Source of the DNA: Schistosoma mansoni
Lineage: Eukaryota > Platyhelminthes > Trematoda > Strigeidida > Schistosomatidae
Direction of reading: 5' to 3'
Length of the DNA stretch: 64,000 nt
Assembly: GCF_000237925.1 (NCBI RefSeq)
Contig: NC_031496.1
Location: 18,310,245-18,374,244 of the forward strand
Shown: positions 12,339-23,423 of the stretch, in pieces
Layout: each line of letters starts with the position of its first letter
How positions within the stretch are numbered: position 1 is the stretch's first letter
Notes under the pieces: model-generated
What the model saw: the letters and a program-made list of their open reading frames with translations, nothing else
What the model was told of the DNA's origin: nothing
The model's database searches: none
Position numbers and translations under genes: made by a program

Positions 12339-15300
12339 GTTGTTTAATAATCTTATTATATCTTAAGCTTACTAGGGTTAGAAACGTAGATCATTAGGTT
12401 CTGATTAGATGACTTAAAGATATTGTGTCGCCGGTAAGGTTAAAAAAAATCATTAGTTCGATTTTATAGTGAATGTTCTTTCTTAAATAATTCATACGTA
12501 GTAAGGTCTTATGGTTTCGCACATAGTGGCCAATAAATAAACATGATAATCAGGTCATACACTCATATATTTAGTAAGCAATAAGGATCTTATAATCACT
12601 TAAACTTTAAAATAATTTTGTACGTAAGTATACCATTCGGTTATATTATAAGAGGAAACATTTTCCGCATAAAAATCTAGAAAAAGACTAACATAAAAAA
12701 GAAATATTTGTTTCTCATTAATTTATCAACATGACCTTATATGAATAAGTGTTAAACAAAAAGCTGATAAAGCGGTTACCAATGAAGTGATGATTTTATG
12801 AATAATATTACAAACTTACAGTTGTGAATATTTAAAAGAATAATGAACAGTAGAGTGATATAAAGTGATTAATACCCATATGTATCGTTTGATGAGTAAG
12901 TTGGAATATGTACTTTCAGATTTCATGATATAAGTGAACTTTTGCACAAGAAATCGAATAGTCATACCGGTAATGTAAGTATAAAGAGAATGTTACAGTT
13001 ATGCAATAACAAAAAGGGAAAACACAAACTTTCAGAAAAGGAAACTGTTAAAAGAGAGATCATATAATGTCTTAAACAAAAGGGAAATTATCTACTATGA
13101 CATTAGCAACTTAATCTTGTTTTAGCTAGTGGTTGTGAAGAGCTCTTATGCATTTAAAGACCCTCCCTACTTGTTAAGGTGGATGCCGATGGTTACAAGT
13201 ACATATAAACGGTATATGCGTAAAATATTGGGCGTATTTGATTGGATCCGGTAAATGATTTGAAAAACATTTTTTAAAAATCTAAATGATGTCTCATACC
13301 AATTAGACAAGCCAGTATAAAAATTTTGAATGGCCTTAACTATCCGCCATTTTATCACAGAATGATATTCGAATATCTGATGACGGACTTGTTTAATTTT
13401 GCTTCCGATATGACTAGCTCCACAGGAGCGATTATATTAGTTAGTATAATTATATAAAATGAACTCAAGGAATCTGTGCTTATTTCCGGTTTGAAGGATA
13501 AGTAGGTTGCAGGGTTGAAATTAGCTACAGCAAATGCCTTTAACAGACCTTTTCTTATTACTTATGTTATTAGTTCTTTGATAGTGTCCTTTAAGATTTT
13601 AGAGATAGGAGCTTCTTAGAAACTGCATTTATATTTGATTTTGTCTTAGCCTGACGTAGATGTCGTTTAGTAAACCTTAACGGACGTGCACGCATTGTAC
13701 CTTTCGTTTAATAGTATCATCAAAGCAAATACGGTTTACATGATTCATTAAACTTTTCCGTAGGTTTCTTTTATTTATGAGAGATTCATAAATATAGAAA
13801 TGATTGTACTAAACAACTGGTCGTTATTTTCTTTACATACATTTCTCAACGTTCCATTTAATCCTCATGCTAACAAGATGTCTAAGAATGAGATATTACG
13901 ATTATGCTGTTCTCCTAGAGTATAGGTGATAGATGGACAGACCTTGTTCAGTCTTGCGGGTAGACCAATCTTGTCTATTATATTTGTAATAACTATAAAA
14001 TACTGACTCGTTATTTTCGTTTTCATGCAGGCCATCATTTAGATTTCCTATAAAAACCTCAGTGAGGGTTAATATCAGAGAGGATTTGATTACAACCCCA
14101 TCCGACGGTCTGCAAAATTAGTTATTGAAATGAAAATATACATCATTGTTCACCTAGGGATTAATTCTTTGAGAGTAGAAATAAGAACTCCAGTTTTTGT
14201 GCTGCCTTAATTAAATTCATACAACACCCACTGTTTCTAGCAAAAATATTGGTTATTAAAGTTGATGATGTTTATTTATATCATGAATTCCCTTGCAACC
14301 ACTGGATTTTCTGTTTTCTAGACAAATGCAAAAGAGTCCTTAACAGTATGCTTAATGATTTTCTCATGCAATACCACTCGATCATATGTAGATAGACTGT
14401 AATTCGTATACAATTGTGTCAAAGTAATGATAAATGAAGCTAAACGGTTGAAATAAATTGTTTTGTTAACGGAAGTCAAGGGGAGTTGAATTCATCTTCG
14501 GTGTTTTCGAAATCGTCACAGAAACGAATAGGGTGGTTGGTTATCGACTAAATTATATCGCTCGTATAATTAATCTTACAACAATAAGAGATTTATTTTA
14601 GAATTTAACCACCATGACATTGATAACCAGCAATATTCTGTCAGTTGTACAGACTTATAAAGTGTAGGTAATCTGTACTTCCTCAAAGAACTGACTACAG
14701 CAACTTAAGATATTGAATTACAAAAAGATTCGGATCAAAAAGAATAAGTTTCTGTTCTGTATTTTGGTTTTAAGACAGTAAAACGTATTACCATATTAGT
14801 CATATAAACATTATTTGTAATTTTTAGTGACATTATTCTCCAACACTAAATTAACGATGTAACGTATTTGTGTTCTGATTGGTGTAATATTTTCAGGGTC
14901 ATTCTCAACTTTACTTAACATAGTCGATAATGTATGATACTGCCATCATATTCCCATTAAAATCATAAAGATCTACCTGATAAACATTTAATAATCGAAT
15001 GTACTGTTTCTTAATTCTATTGACAGTTAATAAATGTCAAATTATGAAATTATGATTTACATTAGAATATAGAATCATTTTTTGTATTATACTAACACAC
15101 ATAAAAAGATCACTTCTGATTGATAAATGGATTTTGCTAAAAAACAAACAGTACTAGGCTTAATTAGCTATTTGTGTTATCTCCTAAATCAGTGAATACT
15201 TATCTTTTCAAGCTGACATTTTTCAGTAGATAATAAAAGTTACATTGTAATTTTGTGGATTGATCGTCTATACTATTTTTATTATAGAGATAGCTACTCA

Positions 15301-15414
15301 AATATCAAAATTAGTAACACAAGCTCACAATGGATGTCAGCGATAATTATTCAGTTTCAATGACAGAATAATTTATATAAACAAAGATTGAAATAAACTA
15401 AACGTAGTCTAAAT
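12339..15414. other. AT-rich non-coding DNA
   Basis: No gene that I can defend. A good 3' splice-site-like tract ends near 14032 and is followed by an open frame of about 30 codons closing with TAG near 14120. This could be chance or an orphan terminal exon. Confidence 0.4.
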
Positions 15415-15668
15415 TATCAACAAAGATGGATAGTAGCTAACAGTGGAATCCACGACTCACGTTTTGTCTTATTTGGGATTCGTCGTCTGCATGTATCTGA
15501 ACCTTAGATTTGATGTTGACTCCGTGACTCGAAGTCAGTGTCATTCGCTCCAAACGCCATTGCGTTATCCACTTAGCTATTGAAGCAATCTGTATAAATG
15601 GCACATATGCCAATAAGAGAGTGGTCAATTGCAATCCTAAAAATCAATGAGAGTATTTAAACACATAC
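15415..15668 (-). repeat. Type A SINE composite: minus head and ribozyme, plus tail
   Basis: The ribozyme and tRNA-like head (about 15421-15590) read on the minus strand and are decayed: the core reads CGACGA and the GAAA box AAAA. They are joined to a tail in plus orientation (15603-15668, CATATGCCAATAAGAGAG). The two arms are therefore inverted relative to a normal copy. Confidence 0.75.
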
Positions 15669-16007
15669 AAAAATCGACATTATTACTGCTATTATTCATT
15701 TAACCGTAGATGATCTTGAATTAATATTTGAAATAATATATTTGACTTCACTTCTGCCCAAAGTTTGTGCTGATAATGTCGTTCAGAAGGACGATGAAAG
15801 CACGACGACCAAACCATCCAGCTCAGAGAACAAAACTCCATCAAAATATATTTGACTTCTGTTTGATTTTTATAAAGTTATCCGATGAAATTCAGCTTCA
15901 ATATTCTAAATTATTTCTAATCATATGTTACCTTTCTAATTATGACGAAGCATTTAAAAATTAAACAATTTCTTTCGAGTTTATTCTAAATATGAAAGTA
16001 AGAATTA

Positions 16008-16355
16008 ACAGTCGCAGTCCTAAAAACATCAATGGGAAGATCCAAAAAACAATACTAAGTAAATTTAAACTTCACTCCATTGCACAAGCAAGTGGCTATC
16101 AGGACTCAGTAGCTAAGTGGATAACGCGATGGCGTTTGAAGCGAAAGATACTGGGTTCGAGTCCCAGGGTGAACATCAACTCTGAGATGTAGGTACGTCC
16201 ACCTGACGAGTCCGGAATAGGACGAAACGCGCGTTCTGGATTCCACTTCTAGCCACTATCCATCTTTGCTTACCATGCTTGTGAATTTAGGCTATATAGA
16301 GGCAATACGCACAGTATGCACATATGCCAATTAGAGACTGATACAAGTAAACAAC
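16008..16355 (+). repeat. Type A hammerhead SINE, near full length with upstream tail piece
   Basis: It begins with tail-type sequence (CAGTCCTAAAAACATCAATGG), then a linker, the tRNA-like head (B box GGGTTCGAGTCCC), the ribozyme and a new tail. Tail sequence on both sides of the head is what a slice of a tandem head-to-tail array would look like. Confidence 0.9.
16195..16242 (+). ncRNA. Hammerhead ribozyme, core intact
   Basis: Core CTGACGA (16203-16209), perfect stem II GTCC/GGAC and GAAAC. The cut triplet is GTT, which is still allowed by the NUH rule. Stem I is weakened (GTCCAC against CTGGAT). Confidence 0.75.
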
Positions 16356-16744
16356 AAGTGACTATAATAATAATATTCCGCAAAATGTTGGTTCCACTAA
16401 CAGTTTTTTTTTAAAAAAAGAGTAACTATTCTTATCCAATGAAACAATAGAATAAAAAGTTCATTAATTTTGTAACAAAAAAACAATATTTAGGCGGAAG
16501 ATTTTTCAACCAAACTACAATCAGTTTAAAAATATTTAGTCTTAAAATAGAAAACCTAATTCATAATGTTAGCTTTTGGAAAACAAGTTTGATAAATGAA
16601 TCCTTCTATTAAAATGATACACAAAATAGTGAAATGTTCTAGGAGTAACAAAAATTGGAAAAGAATTGTTTATTTACTTCATATTATAAAATAATAAGGT
16701 TAAACTAACTACTTATAAATCCACTTTGTTTTGTTCGTTAATAC

Positions 16745-17028
16745 CTTCACATTGATGTTTAAGATTGCAATTGATCAGTCTCTTGTTGGCATATATGCGT
16801 CTTGTGTGGATTGCCTCGATATTGCTTTCAGTCACAAGCTGGCATTGAAATCAAGAATGCGCGTTTCGTTCTATTTGGAACTCATCAGCTAGTATGTAAC
16901 TACATCCCATAGATGATGTTCACTCCGGGACTCGAATCCAGTATCGTTCGTTTCAAACGTCATCACATTATTTATTTAGCTACTGGGTTCTGATAACCAC
17001 TGGTATGTGCAATATGGGAACGTTTAGA
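16745..17028 (-). repeat. Type A hammerhead SINE, minus strand
   Basis: Tail, ribozyme (16851-16897) and tRNA-like head are in order on the minus strand. A further broken copy follows at 17036. Confidence 0.85.
16851..16897 (-). ncRNA. Hammerhead ribozyme with compensatory stem II change
   Basis: Read on the minus strand: CTGATGA, stem II GTTC/GAAC, then GAAAC and an ATT cut triplet. Other copies have GTCC/GGAC, so one C-G pair has become U-A with pairing kept. All core bases are present. Confidence 0.75.
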
Positions 17029-17035
17029 TTCATTC

Positions 17036-17138
17036 TTTGTTGTTTATTTGAATCTTCCCACTGATATTTAGGACTATAATTGATCAGTCTCTTATTGGTA
17101 TATATGGATTCCACTGCTAGTCACCATCTATCTTTGCT
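17036..17138 (-). repeat. Type A SINE composite: minus tail joined to plus post-cleavage piece
   Basis: A minus-strand tail (TTTGAATCTTCCCACTG onward) switches at 17104/17105 to plus-strand sequence beginning TGGATTCCACTGC. That start is 1 nt from the hammerhead cut position. Confidence 0.75.
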
Positions 17139-18261
17139 ACCTACTTATAGTTGTGTTTCATTTCTTCTTCTCAGTTATTTCACTTCACTTATTTATTTAT
17201 TTTGAATCAGCTGATTGGTTTGTTCATATTTGTTTTATTTATATTTTACATTTTTTCATATAAAACGATTTGTATTTAAGTGTCATATTGAAAATAACCT
17301 TTTTTTCAATGTAATCTAATCAATTCTCTAAAAGTTAACAAAATTTTTAGTGACTCTTAAGAAGTAAAATTGAAATATCAGCCCACTGTTATTGATACAC
17401 TTAATTAACACTACTGTTAAAATTCAAATTTTCCATGCTGATATTAACAGAAATTTTTGTAAATATATATTCTGATAGAGTCTCTCAGTAGTTTATAACT
17501 GGGAAACAATAAGGTCTAGAAGTACTTGAGAGTAAAGCTTTTCAGTTGGCTATTTTTATAGGTTATAGTTAAATATGATTCATGAATTCTCTTGAACAAT
17601 AATCGTTTGTAAAATGATTCAGTTTATTGCTTAATGATTCAACTCATTATTACCATAAATAATTGGAATGACAATATTTTTTACCGAGTATTTTTCTCTC
17701 TTGACCATTGAGTTATTCATTGGATCAATGCTCTCAACATGATTTTGAAATTTTGTTTTCTTTTTATACTTCATAAATTACAGTTATCTGCTAACAATTT
17801 AATAGATATTTTTCCTATCTCCTGTAGATCACTCACATTAAGTTAGAATAAAGAAGACCTTAAATTATCGTTTATCTTGTTTCATCTTCGAATGAACCTT
17901 TTGTAAAAAAAAACAATAGTTAAGAATTTCAGTTGTATTGACTTCATTGAATTCGGTTTTTGTATTCACTTAGATTATTGTACTCTGCATCAGCTACACT
18001 GTTATAGTACTAAAAATAAGCATAAATACAAATTAAAAACTTTTTGAAATTCATTCTTGACAATGATAAGAAAGAGTTGTTTTTAGGAGTATGTCGCTAA
18101 TATATATACAGGAAACCAGGTTTATTGGATATTTAATGATCTTGGTTGGTTATGGATCATGGTATTTATTTATCTAAAGGATATTTATCTAATCTTAACT
18201 ATTTTTACATGAGTATATTAGTTTGGTTATTAGGAGCAAATTATAGCATAGTTTTATGTAT
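17139..18261. other. AT-rich non-coding DNA
   Basis: Nothing recognisable. Confidence 0.5.
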
Positions 18262-18600
18262 CCGATGACCAGACACTATCAGCAATAAGTTACTGTGGGA
18301 GACAACAAACCAGATTCCAGCGGAGGAAGAAATCAGGAAGAAGCGCTGGAAGTGGATTGGGCACACCTTGAGGAAATCACCTAATTGTGTCACAAGACAA
18401 GCCCTCATATGGAATCCTGAAGGTCAAAGGAGAAGAGGAAGACCAAGGAACACATTACGCCGAAAAATAGAGACAGACATAAGAATGAACAAAAACTGGA
18501 TAGAACTAGAAAAGAAGGCCTAGGACAAAGTGGGTTGGAGAATGCTGGTCGGCGGCCTATGCTCCATTGGGAGTAACAGGCGTAAGTAAGTAAGTAAGTT
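18262..18600 (+). mobile_element. RTE/SR2-like LINE, 3' end
   Basis: The C-terminal end of an RTE-clade reverse-transcriptase polyprotein. Recognisable pieces are [35 protein letters not shown] and GWRMLVGGLCSIGSNRRK, followed by a (GTAA)n tail at 18584-18600, typical of RTE elements. One in-frame stop falls inside the fragment (codon before DKVGW). The 5' part is missing, the usual result of incomplete reverse transcription. It is a dead copy. Confidence 0.9.
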
Positions 18601-19147
18601 TATGTATCAGCTGTTCTATTTTTTTCCCAATTAAACATTTATATGCAGTGATGTGATTTTCATGAATAATAATGATTATAGAATATTTCAAATTTATGTT
18701 GCTTAATTAGTAAACAATCTTAAACATGCAGGTATCAATACCAAGTTTGATTTAATAATTTTAAATTAATTGAGCATTGGGTAGATTGTTATAAATAAAT
18801 TAATATATTTGTAATATCCCAATCAGTAGAAAAATTAAATTTTCCAACATTTCGTGACTCAGTGTAAGCCACTTCTTCAGAGCATAAATAATCAAATTAA
18901 CCATGTTCATATACAATATTCCCTCTCAATAAAAGTTGATAAACAAATTAAATAAGTTATTTGATATAGCGAATAGATTGATTTATTAAATTAATCTATT
19001 TAACGCCACATTTTCACGATTGAACAATATTTAAATCTTTTTCATTTTCGAAAAGTTTATTTTACCATATAATATTTACCCAGTACAAGGAATCTTTATT
19101 TTAGTTCAAAAAAGTTTTGTGTTTTTATTCTATTTTAACTTGAAGAT
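18601..19147. other. AT-rich non-coding DNA between two LINE ends
   Basis: The block CATTTCGTGACTCAGTGTAAGCCA near 18850 recurs in similar form near 19545, hinting at another short repeat. No gene. Confidence 0.4.
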
Positions 19148-19375
19148 GACCAAACTGCATCATAAGTAAGCGCTGACTTGGAATCTTGAAGGGAAGCGGA
19201 AAAGAAGAAGACCAAAGAACACATTACGTCGGGAATTAGAAGCAGATATGAAAAGGATGAATAACAACTGGAAAGAACTGGAAAGGATTGCCCAAGACAG
19301 GGTTGGATGGAGAATACTGGTGGGCAGCCTATACTCGTCCGCGAGATGTAACAGGCGCAAGTAAGTAAGTAAGTT
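19148..19375 (+). mobile_element. RTE/SR2-like LINE, 3' end
   Basis: The translation carries [32 protein letters not shown] and a diverged terminus, then a GTAAGTAAGTAAG tail. It is more diverged from the consensus than the copy at 18262 and is 5'-truncated. Confidence 0.85.
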
Positions 19376-19934
19376 AAAGATTTTATGAACGTAAAATTTA
19401 AGATTCATTTAACCATAGTTACAACAAGAACTAGTTATGTTATAGTTTTTGACAATTTTTCTTTGTCATATGAATAAATTATAATAGTTTGAAAATATTA
19501 CTATTATAATATTGAAATGAATAGAAAGTTGAATCTCTGACATTTCATGACTTAGTGTAAGCTATTTCTACAATGAACAAATAAACTGAAAAATGTCGGA
19601 AACTTAACTGTCTATTGTTTTTTTCCAGTAATATTCTGAAGACATCATTTTACTATCAAAAGCAATAAATCCAATGCTCAATAACGTTGAAATTATTATT
19701 TCAGATCTTGATATTTACACATGTAAATAAATTACTATTTACTTGTTTATTTGAGTTTATTCTTATTATACCCTAATCACTCCTATCAACATCCAATTTT
19801 AGAGGTATAGCAAAATGTAAGTGACTTTTAGTTAAGGCTTAATTTTATGCTTCGATAAACGAACTGCAGAACTTAAATCATGTAATCACTTACGCTTCAA
19901 TACTAATTTGGACTACTCACTTGGTATTGATTAC
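19376..19934. other. AT-rich non-coding DNA
   Basis: Nothing recognisable apart from the short block near 19545 shared with 18850. Confidence 0.4.
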
Positions 19935-20190
19935 TTGTGTCTTCCCATTGTTATTTAGGACTGCAATTGATCAGTCTCCTGTTGACATATGTACATCCTT
20001 TGCGGCCTGCCTCGATATTGCCTGAAATCACAAGCTTTATAGACGAAGATGGATAGTGGCTAGTAGTGAGACCCAGGATTTGAGTCCTGGAGTGAATATC
20101 ACCTCTGAAATGCAGGTACATTCAGCTGATGAGTCTCAAATAGAGTGAAATGTGTGTCGTTGATTCCACTGCTAGCCACTATAGATCTTC
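19935..20190 (+). repeat. Type A SINE composite: minus tail joined to plus head and ribozyme
   Basis: A minus-strand tail runs through the post-cleavage part of the ribozyme and stops about 3 nt past the cut position (20076/20077). There it joins plus-strand B-box sequence (TTGAGTCCTGGAG), followed by a plus-strand ribozyme (core CTGATGA at 20125-20131, GAAA kept). Stem II of that ribozyme is poorly paired. Confidence 0.75.
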
Positions 20191-20930
20191 CCTGATAATG
20201 ATGTCGTCATTGTTTCATTTATCCTTGTTGAATTCTTCTAACGTTTATTCTAAGGTTATTGTTGTCAGTACATTAAAACTATCTAGTAATGCATCTTTAG
20301 AGTGATCCAGTTACAACATCATCTACCTGCCGATAGACTTCATTGTTAAAAATGAATTCAGTAGTCAAATATACATCTAAAAATTAACATCGTTAGGTCA
20401 AATGTATACATACAAAGCCTGGCTTTGCATTGTTTTTTGCGAAAAAATCGTAAATAAAGATCATAAATCCCAAAAAACCATAGTTTTATTATGCGTAATC
20501 TAACTGTTGTTGGTTGAGAAAGAATAATAATTACTGAAGACATTCAAAAAATATTTATCCATCTATCTCACTCTAATGAAAGGAGTCCATGATTTCATCT
20601 TTTAAATTTTGTAATCATTAAAAGAAATGATGTAACGGTATTGATAGGTAACTTTTATTGCATGTACAGATAATTTTTCATAGTTTTTTCTTTTATGAAT
20701 AAAACGCAAACCCGATCTTTTGTTTCTCTATAGGTATCCAAAAGTTCTAATAAGAGAACGGGATAGAAAAGAAAACTTATTCAAAGTTAATGTTACTAAC
20801 AATAATTATCATCCATAGTTTATCATAAAAAATAATAAATATATCGCGGTTCCTTTAAAAAATGAATGAAACTAAGTCAATTTCATTTTAAAACAAATAT
20901 GAAGGCACAAATAACCATGACTTTTAAGTA
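20191..20930. other. AT-rich non-coding DNA
   Basis: Nothing recognisable. Confidence 0.5.
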
Positions 20931-20934
20931 ATAG

Positions 20935-21215
20935 TGTAGTGAACAGAACACGACTGGGGACAATCGAATGTATTTAAGCAAAAATTACAGACTATCTCAG
21001 TAAATTCTGATAACCAAACAATGAACAGTCAATTTGCAAATTAACAACCAATTGTTTCAATCTTCTCTGTTTCTTCTCTAATTTCATTGCTCATGCATTT
21101 TCCAAACGATTGCGCTTCATTTCAGTTCTTTGCACATCGGTCTTCTGGCAAAATACATTCTATGTCTGACCAACACCATATACTACTTATATAGATATAA
21201 GTAGACCACACCACA
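20935..21215 (-). mobile_element. Solo LTR with 4 bp target duplication
   Basis: 281 bp with TG...CA-type ends, nearly identical to the three LTRs of the array at 23424-24954. ATAG on both sides (20931-20934 and 21216-21219) fits a 4 bp target-site duplication, as in Ty3/Gypsy elements. Orientation is set by the array, where primer-binding and polypurine sides are visible. A solo LTR is the usual remnant of LTR-LTR recombination. Confidence 0.85.
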
Positions 21216-21460
21216 ATAGTAGTAAAAATAAGGCCATAACATCTTTTTCTCAATAATATAAATAAATATGTAATTTGTTTTACATTCAAGATTTATTATA
21301 ATTTTTAACGACCTGGATTATCCATTGGTTTATAATTTGAATAAATTTTGACCAGTTTTAGTTGGCATACTGTTATATCCCGTGGAGATTTATGAATGAT
21401 AACTTTGAGGACTATTTATGGACCAATATGATATGTTTGAGAATAATGATTCATATTGCA

Positions 21461-21710
21461 GAAGCTGTTATTGGTGTTCTCGACTTAACTGGCTGGGCTA
21501 GGCAGAAAGCAGAACTGATAAGTGCTCAAGACTGCTCATATGGCTTTTGTGTATAATTGATCCGATTGATAATTCACTCTTCCCTGATTGGCGGGGATCA
21601 TCACGTTCATATATAAACAGGGTACGCACGCACTCAAGCACTCGATATAACGCATACGTACATTCTGTTCAGATTGTCTAAATTTGGTCATTATTTTACA
21701 AGTTTATGTA
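21461..21710 (+). mobile_element. Possible LTR or promoter-like remnant
   Basis: A GC-richer block containing a clear TATA-like ATATATAAAC near 21609 and a stretch of alternating ACGC and ACTC motifs after it. It looks like a U3-R region, or a lone promoter, of an LTR element. No partner copy occurs in the window, so the family and limits are uncertain. Confidence 0.35.
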
Positions 21711-21714
21711 AAAT

Positions 21715-21850
21715 AAGTGAATCGTGGTTAGTAGTCGAACCCCGGATGCTAGTTTCGTCCAGTCCGAGACTCATCAACTGGGCGTACCTGCATCCTAGAG
21801 TTGATTTTCAATCTAGGATTCTGAGTTAAGTTCGAAACGACATACGAAGA
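21715..21850 (-). repeat. Type A hammerhead SINE, strongly decayed
   Basis: The minus strand shows remains of the ribozyme (GTTTCGTCC, ACTCATCAACTGGGCG) and the neighbouring ATCCTAGAGTTGAT block, with many changes. Confidence 0.6.
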
Positions 21851-22109
21851 AAAGGAAACATATTCAGCTTAATAGACATAGTCAATTAGTTAAAGATAAA
21901 ATCAGAAAAAAGGAGTAGTGAGTGTAGTTGTAAACAATAATAAAAAGACAAATAATGAAATCATTTATTAACAAATGCGGGATATCAAGAAACCTGAATG
22001 GCATAAGCCTAAAGTTAGTATAGTGAATGAATGCCAGTGAGATTTTGTACATTAATTTATACAATATGATGAAGATGTAATGTAACTGACAAACGTTAAA
22101 ATTATATGG

Positions 22110-22452
22110 CTACCTTACAATAGTAATGAGAGGTTTACCACACATTAGTATGCAAGCGACAGACCGAAAGTGTTTGATGGCTATGGTCTGTGCAAAGTCA
22201 CGTAAAAGTGGCTTTTGCCGATTGTCAATTATTTTAAACGCTTTTATGATATCTGCGTCGTGTCCACTATCCACTAAATATTTATTGATCTCACTTGTGA
22301 ATACTTCACTTTCTTTCAGATGCAACTCACGGGGATCATATTCGGAAAGCATTGTAGATGTCGTTTATCCGATTCTTCTAATATACTTGCTTCCAAAAGT
22401 ACACGTAAATTCGTAAATACTATCAGAGGTGACCTCAATGTAGTACCGATCC
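22110..22452 (-). mobile_element. Penelope-like element, GIY-YIG endonuclease fragment
   Basis: Minus-strand translation gives IYEFTCTFGSKYIRRIG, which fits the GIY-YIG signature of Penelope-like elements. After a stop codon it continues with INKYLVDSGHDADIIKAFKI and LLRDFAQTIAIKHFR, matching the usual His/Asp and Glu-Ala stretches of that domain. The reverse transcriptase part is absent. Penelope-like elements are known in schistosomes. This is a 5'-truncated dead copy. Confidence 0.7.
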
Positions 22453-22620
22453 ACTTTTTATTGGTTTAAGGAACATATGGTGTTTATTAATGATTGGTAT
22501 CAGTCAGGGAACCAATGTGTCAAGTTAAGAAAGCCTCAGGATTTGACACTCAATTTAATATTTCTATGCGCATACAATACATCAATCTTCACAAATTTTA
22601 AATATTGTACATTTTAAGCA

Positions 22621-22880
22621 GAGATGGATAGTGACTAGCAGTGGAATCCAGGACGCGCGTTTCGTCCTATTTGGGACTCGTCAGCTGGATGTACCTGCAT
22701 CTCAGAGTTGATGTTCACTCTGAGACTCGAACCCAGTACCCTCGCTTCAAACGCCATCGCGTTATCCACTCGGCCACTGAGTCCTGATAGCCACTTGCTT
22801 GTGCGATGGGGTGAAGTTTAAATTCAACTTAGTATTGTTTGTTTGAATCTTCCCATCGATTTGTTAGGACTGCAACTGGT
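22621..22880 (-). repeat. Type A hammerhead SINE, consensus-like
   Basis: The least diverged copy in the window, on the minus strand: ribozyme, ATCTCAGAGTTGATG spacer, B box, A box and the GCCACTTGCTTGTGCGATG leader, then the next unit's tail (TTTGAATCTTCCCATCGAT). At 22885-22915 the leader reappears inverted, just before a gap, so a head-to-head pair probably spans the gap. Confidence 0.9.
22645..22690 (-). ncRNA. Hammerhead ribozyme, fully consensus
   Basis: Read on the minus strand: stem I ATCCAG/CTGGAT, core CTGACGA (22678-22684), stem II GTCC/GGAC, GAAAC, stem III GC/GC and a GTC cut triplet. No core base or pair is lost. It is the best candidate for an active ribozyme here. Confidence 0.9.
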
Positions 22881-22915
22881 CAGTCTCCCATCGCACAAGC
22901 AAGTGGCTATCAGTA

Positions 22916-23115
22916 NNNNNNNNNNNNNNNNNNNNNNNNNNNNNNNNNNNNNNNNNNNNNNNNNNNNNNNNNNNNNNNNNNNNNNNNNNNNNNNNNNNNN
23001 NNNNNNNNNNNNNNNNNNNNNNNNNNNNNNNNNNNNNNNNNNNNNNNNNNNNNNNNNNNNNNNNNNNNNNNNNNNNNNNNNNNNNNNNNNNNNNNNNNNN
23101 NNNNNNNNNNNNNNN
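22916..23115. other. Assembly gap (200 N)
   Basis: Exactly 200 Ns. On the left is an inverted copy of the type A SINE leader. Confidence 1.
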
Positions 23116-23423
23116 AACGAAGTCACACGTGAACATAATCAATTCCAAAAAATGTAGACAGTCAGATAACCGCAATTGATTGTTCAATAGAGTTGAACGA
23201 TGAAGACAATGTGATAGACGAAATCGAGGTGATTAAGTAGGGTGAAGTGTGCCAACTGGCCACACAACACACGAGTTCAGATCAAGTCCATTGAGACACC
23301 GAATATCAGGTGGTTATCTACATCAGTGGTGCGAATAAATGCTTCCGAAATACAATGCAGTGAACAAACGAACAAGCCAACGAGCCAATATGCAACAGAA
23401 CGCACGAGTTCAGGGACTAGGAC
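23116..23423. other. Unclassified sequence between gap and LTR array
   Basis: The motif CACGAGTTCAG occurs twice (23271 and 23404). No gene was recognised. It could be flank or part of another repeat. Confidence 0.4.
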
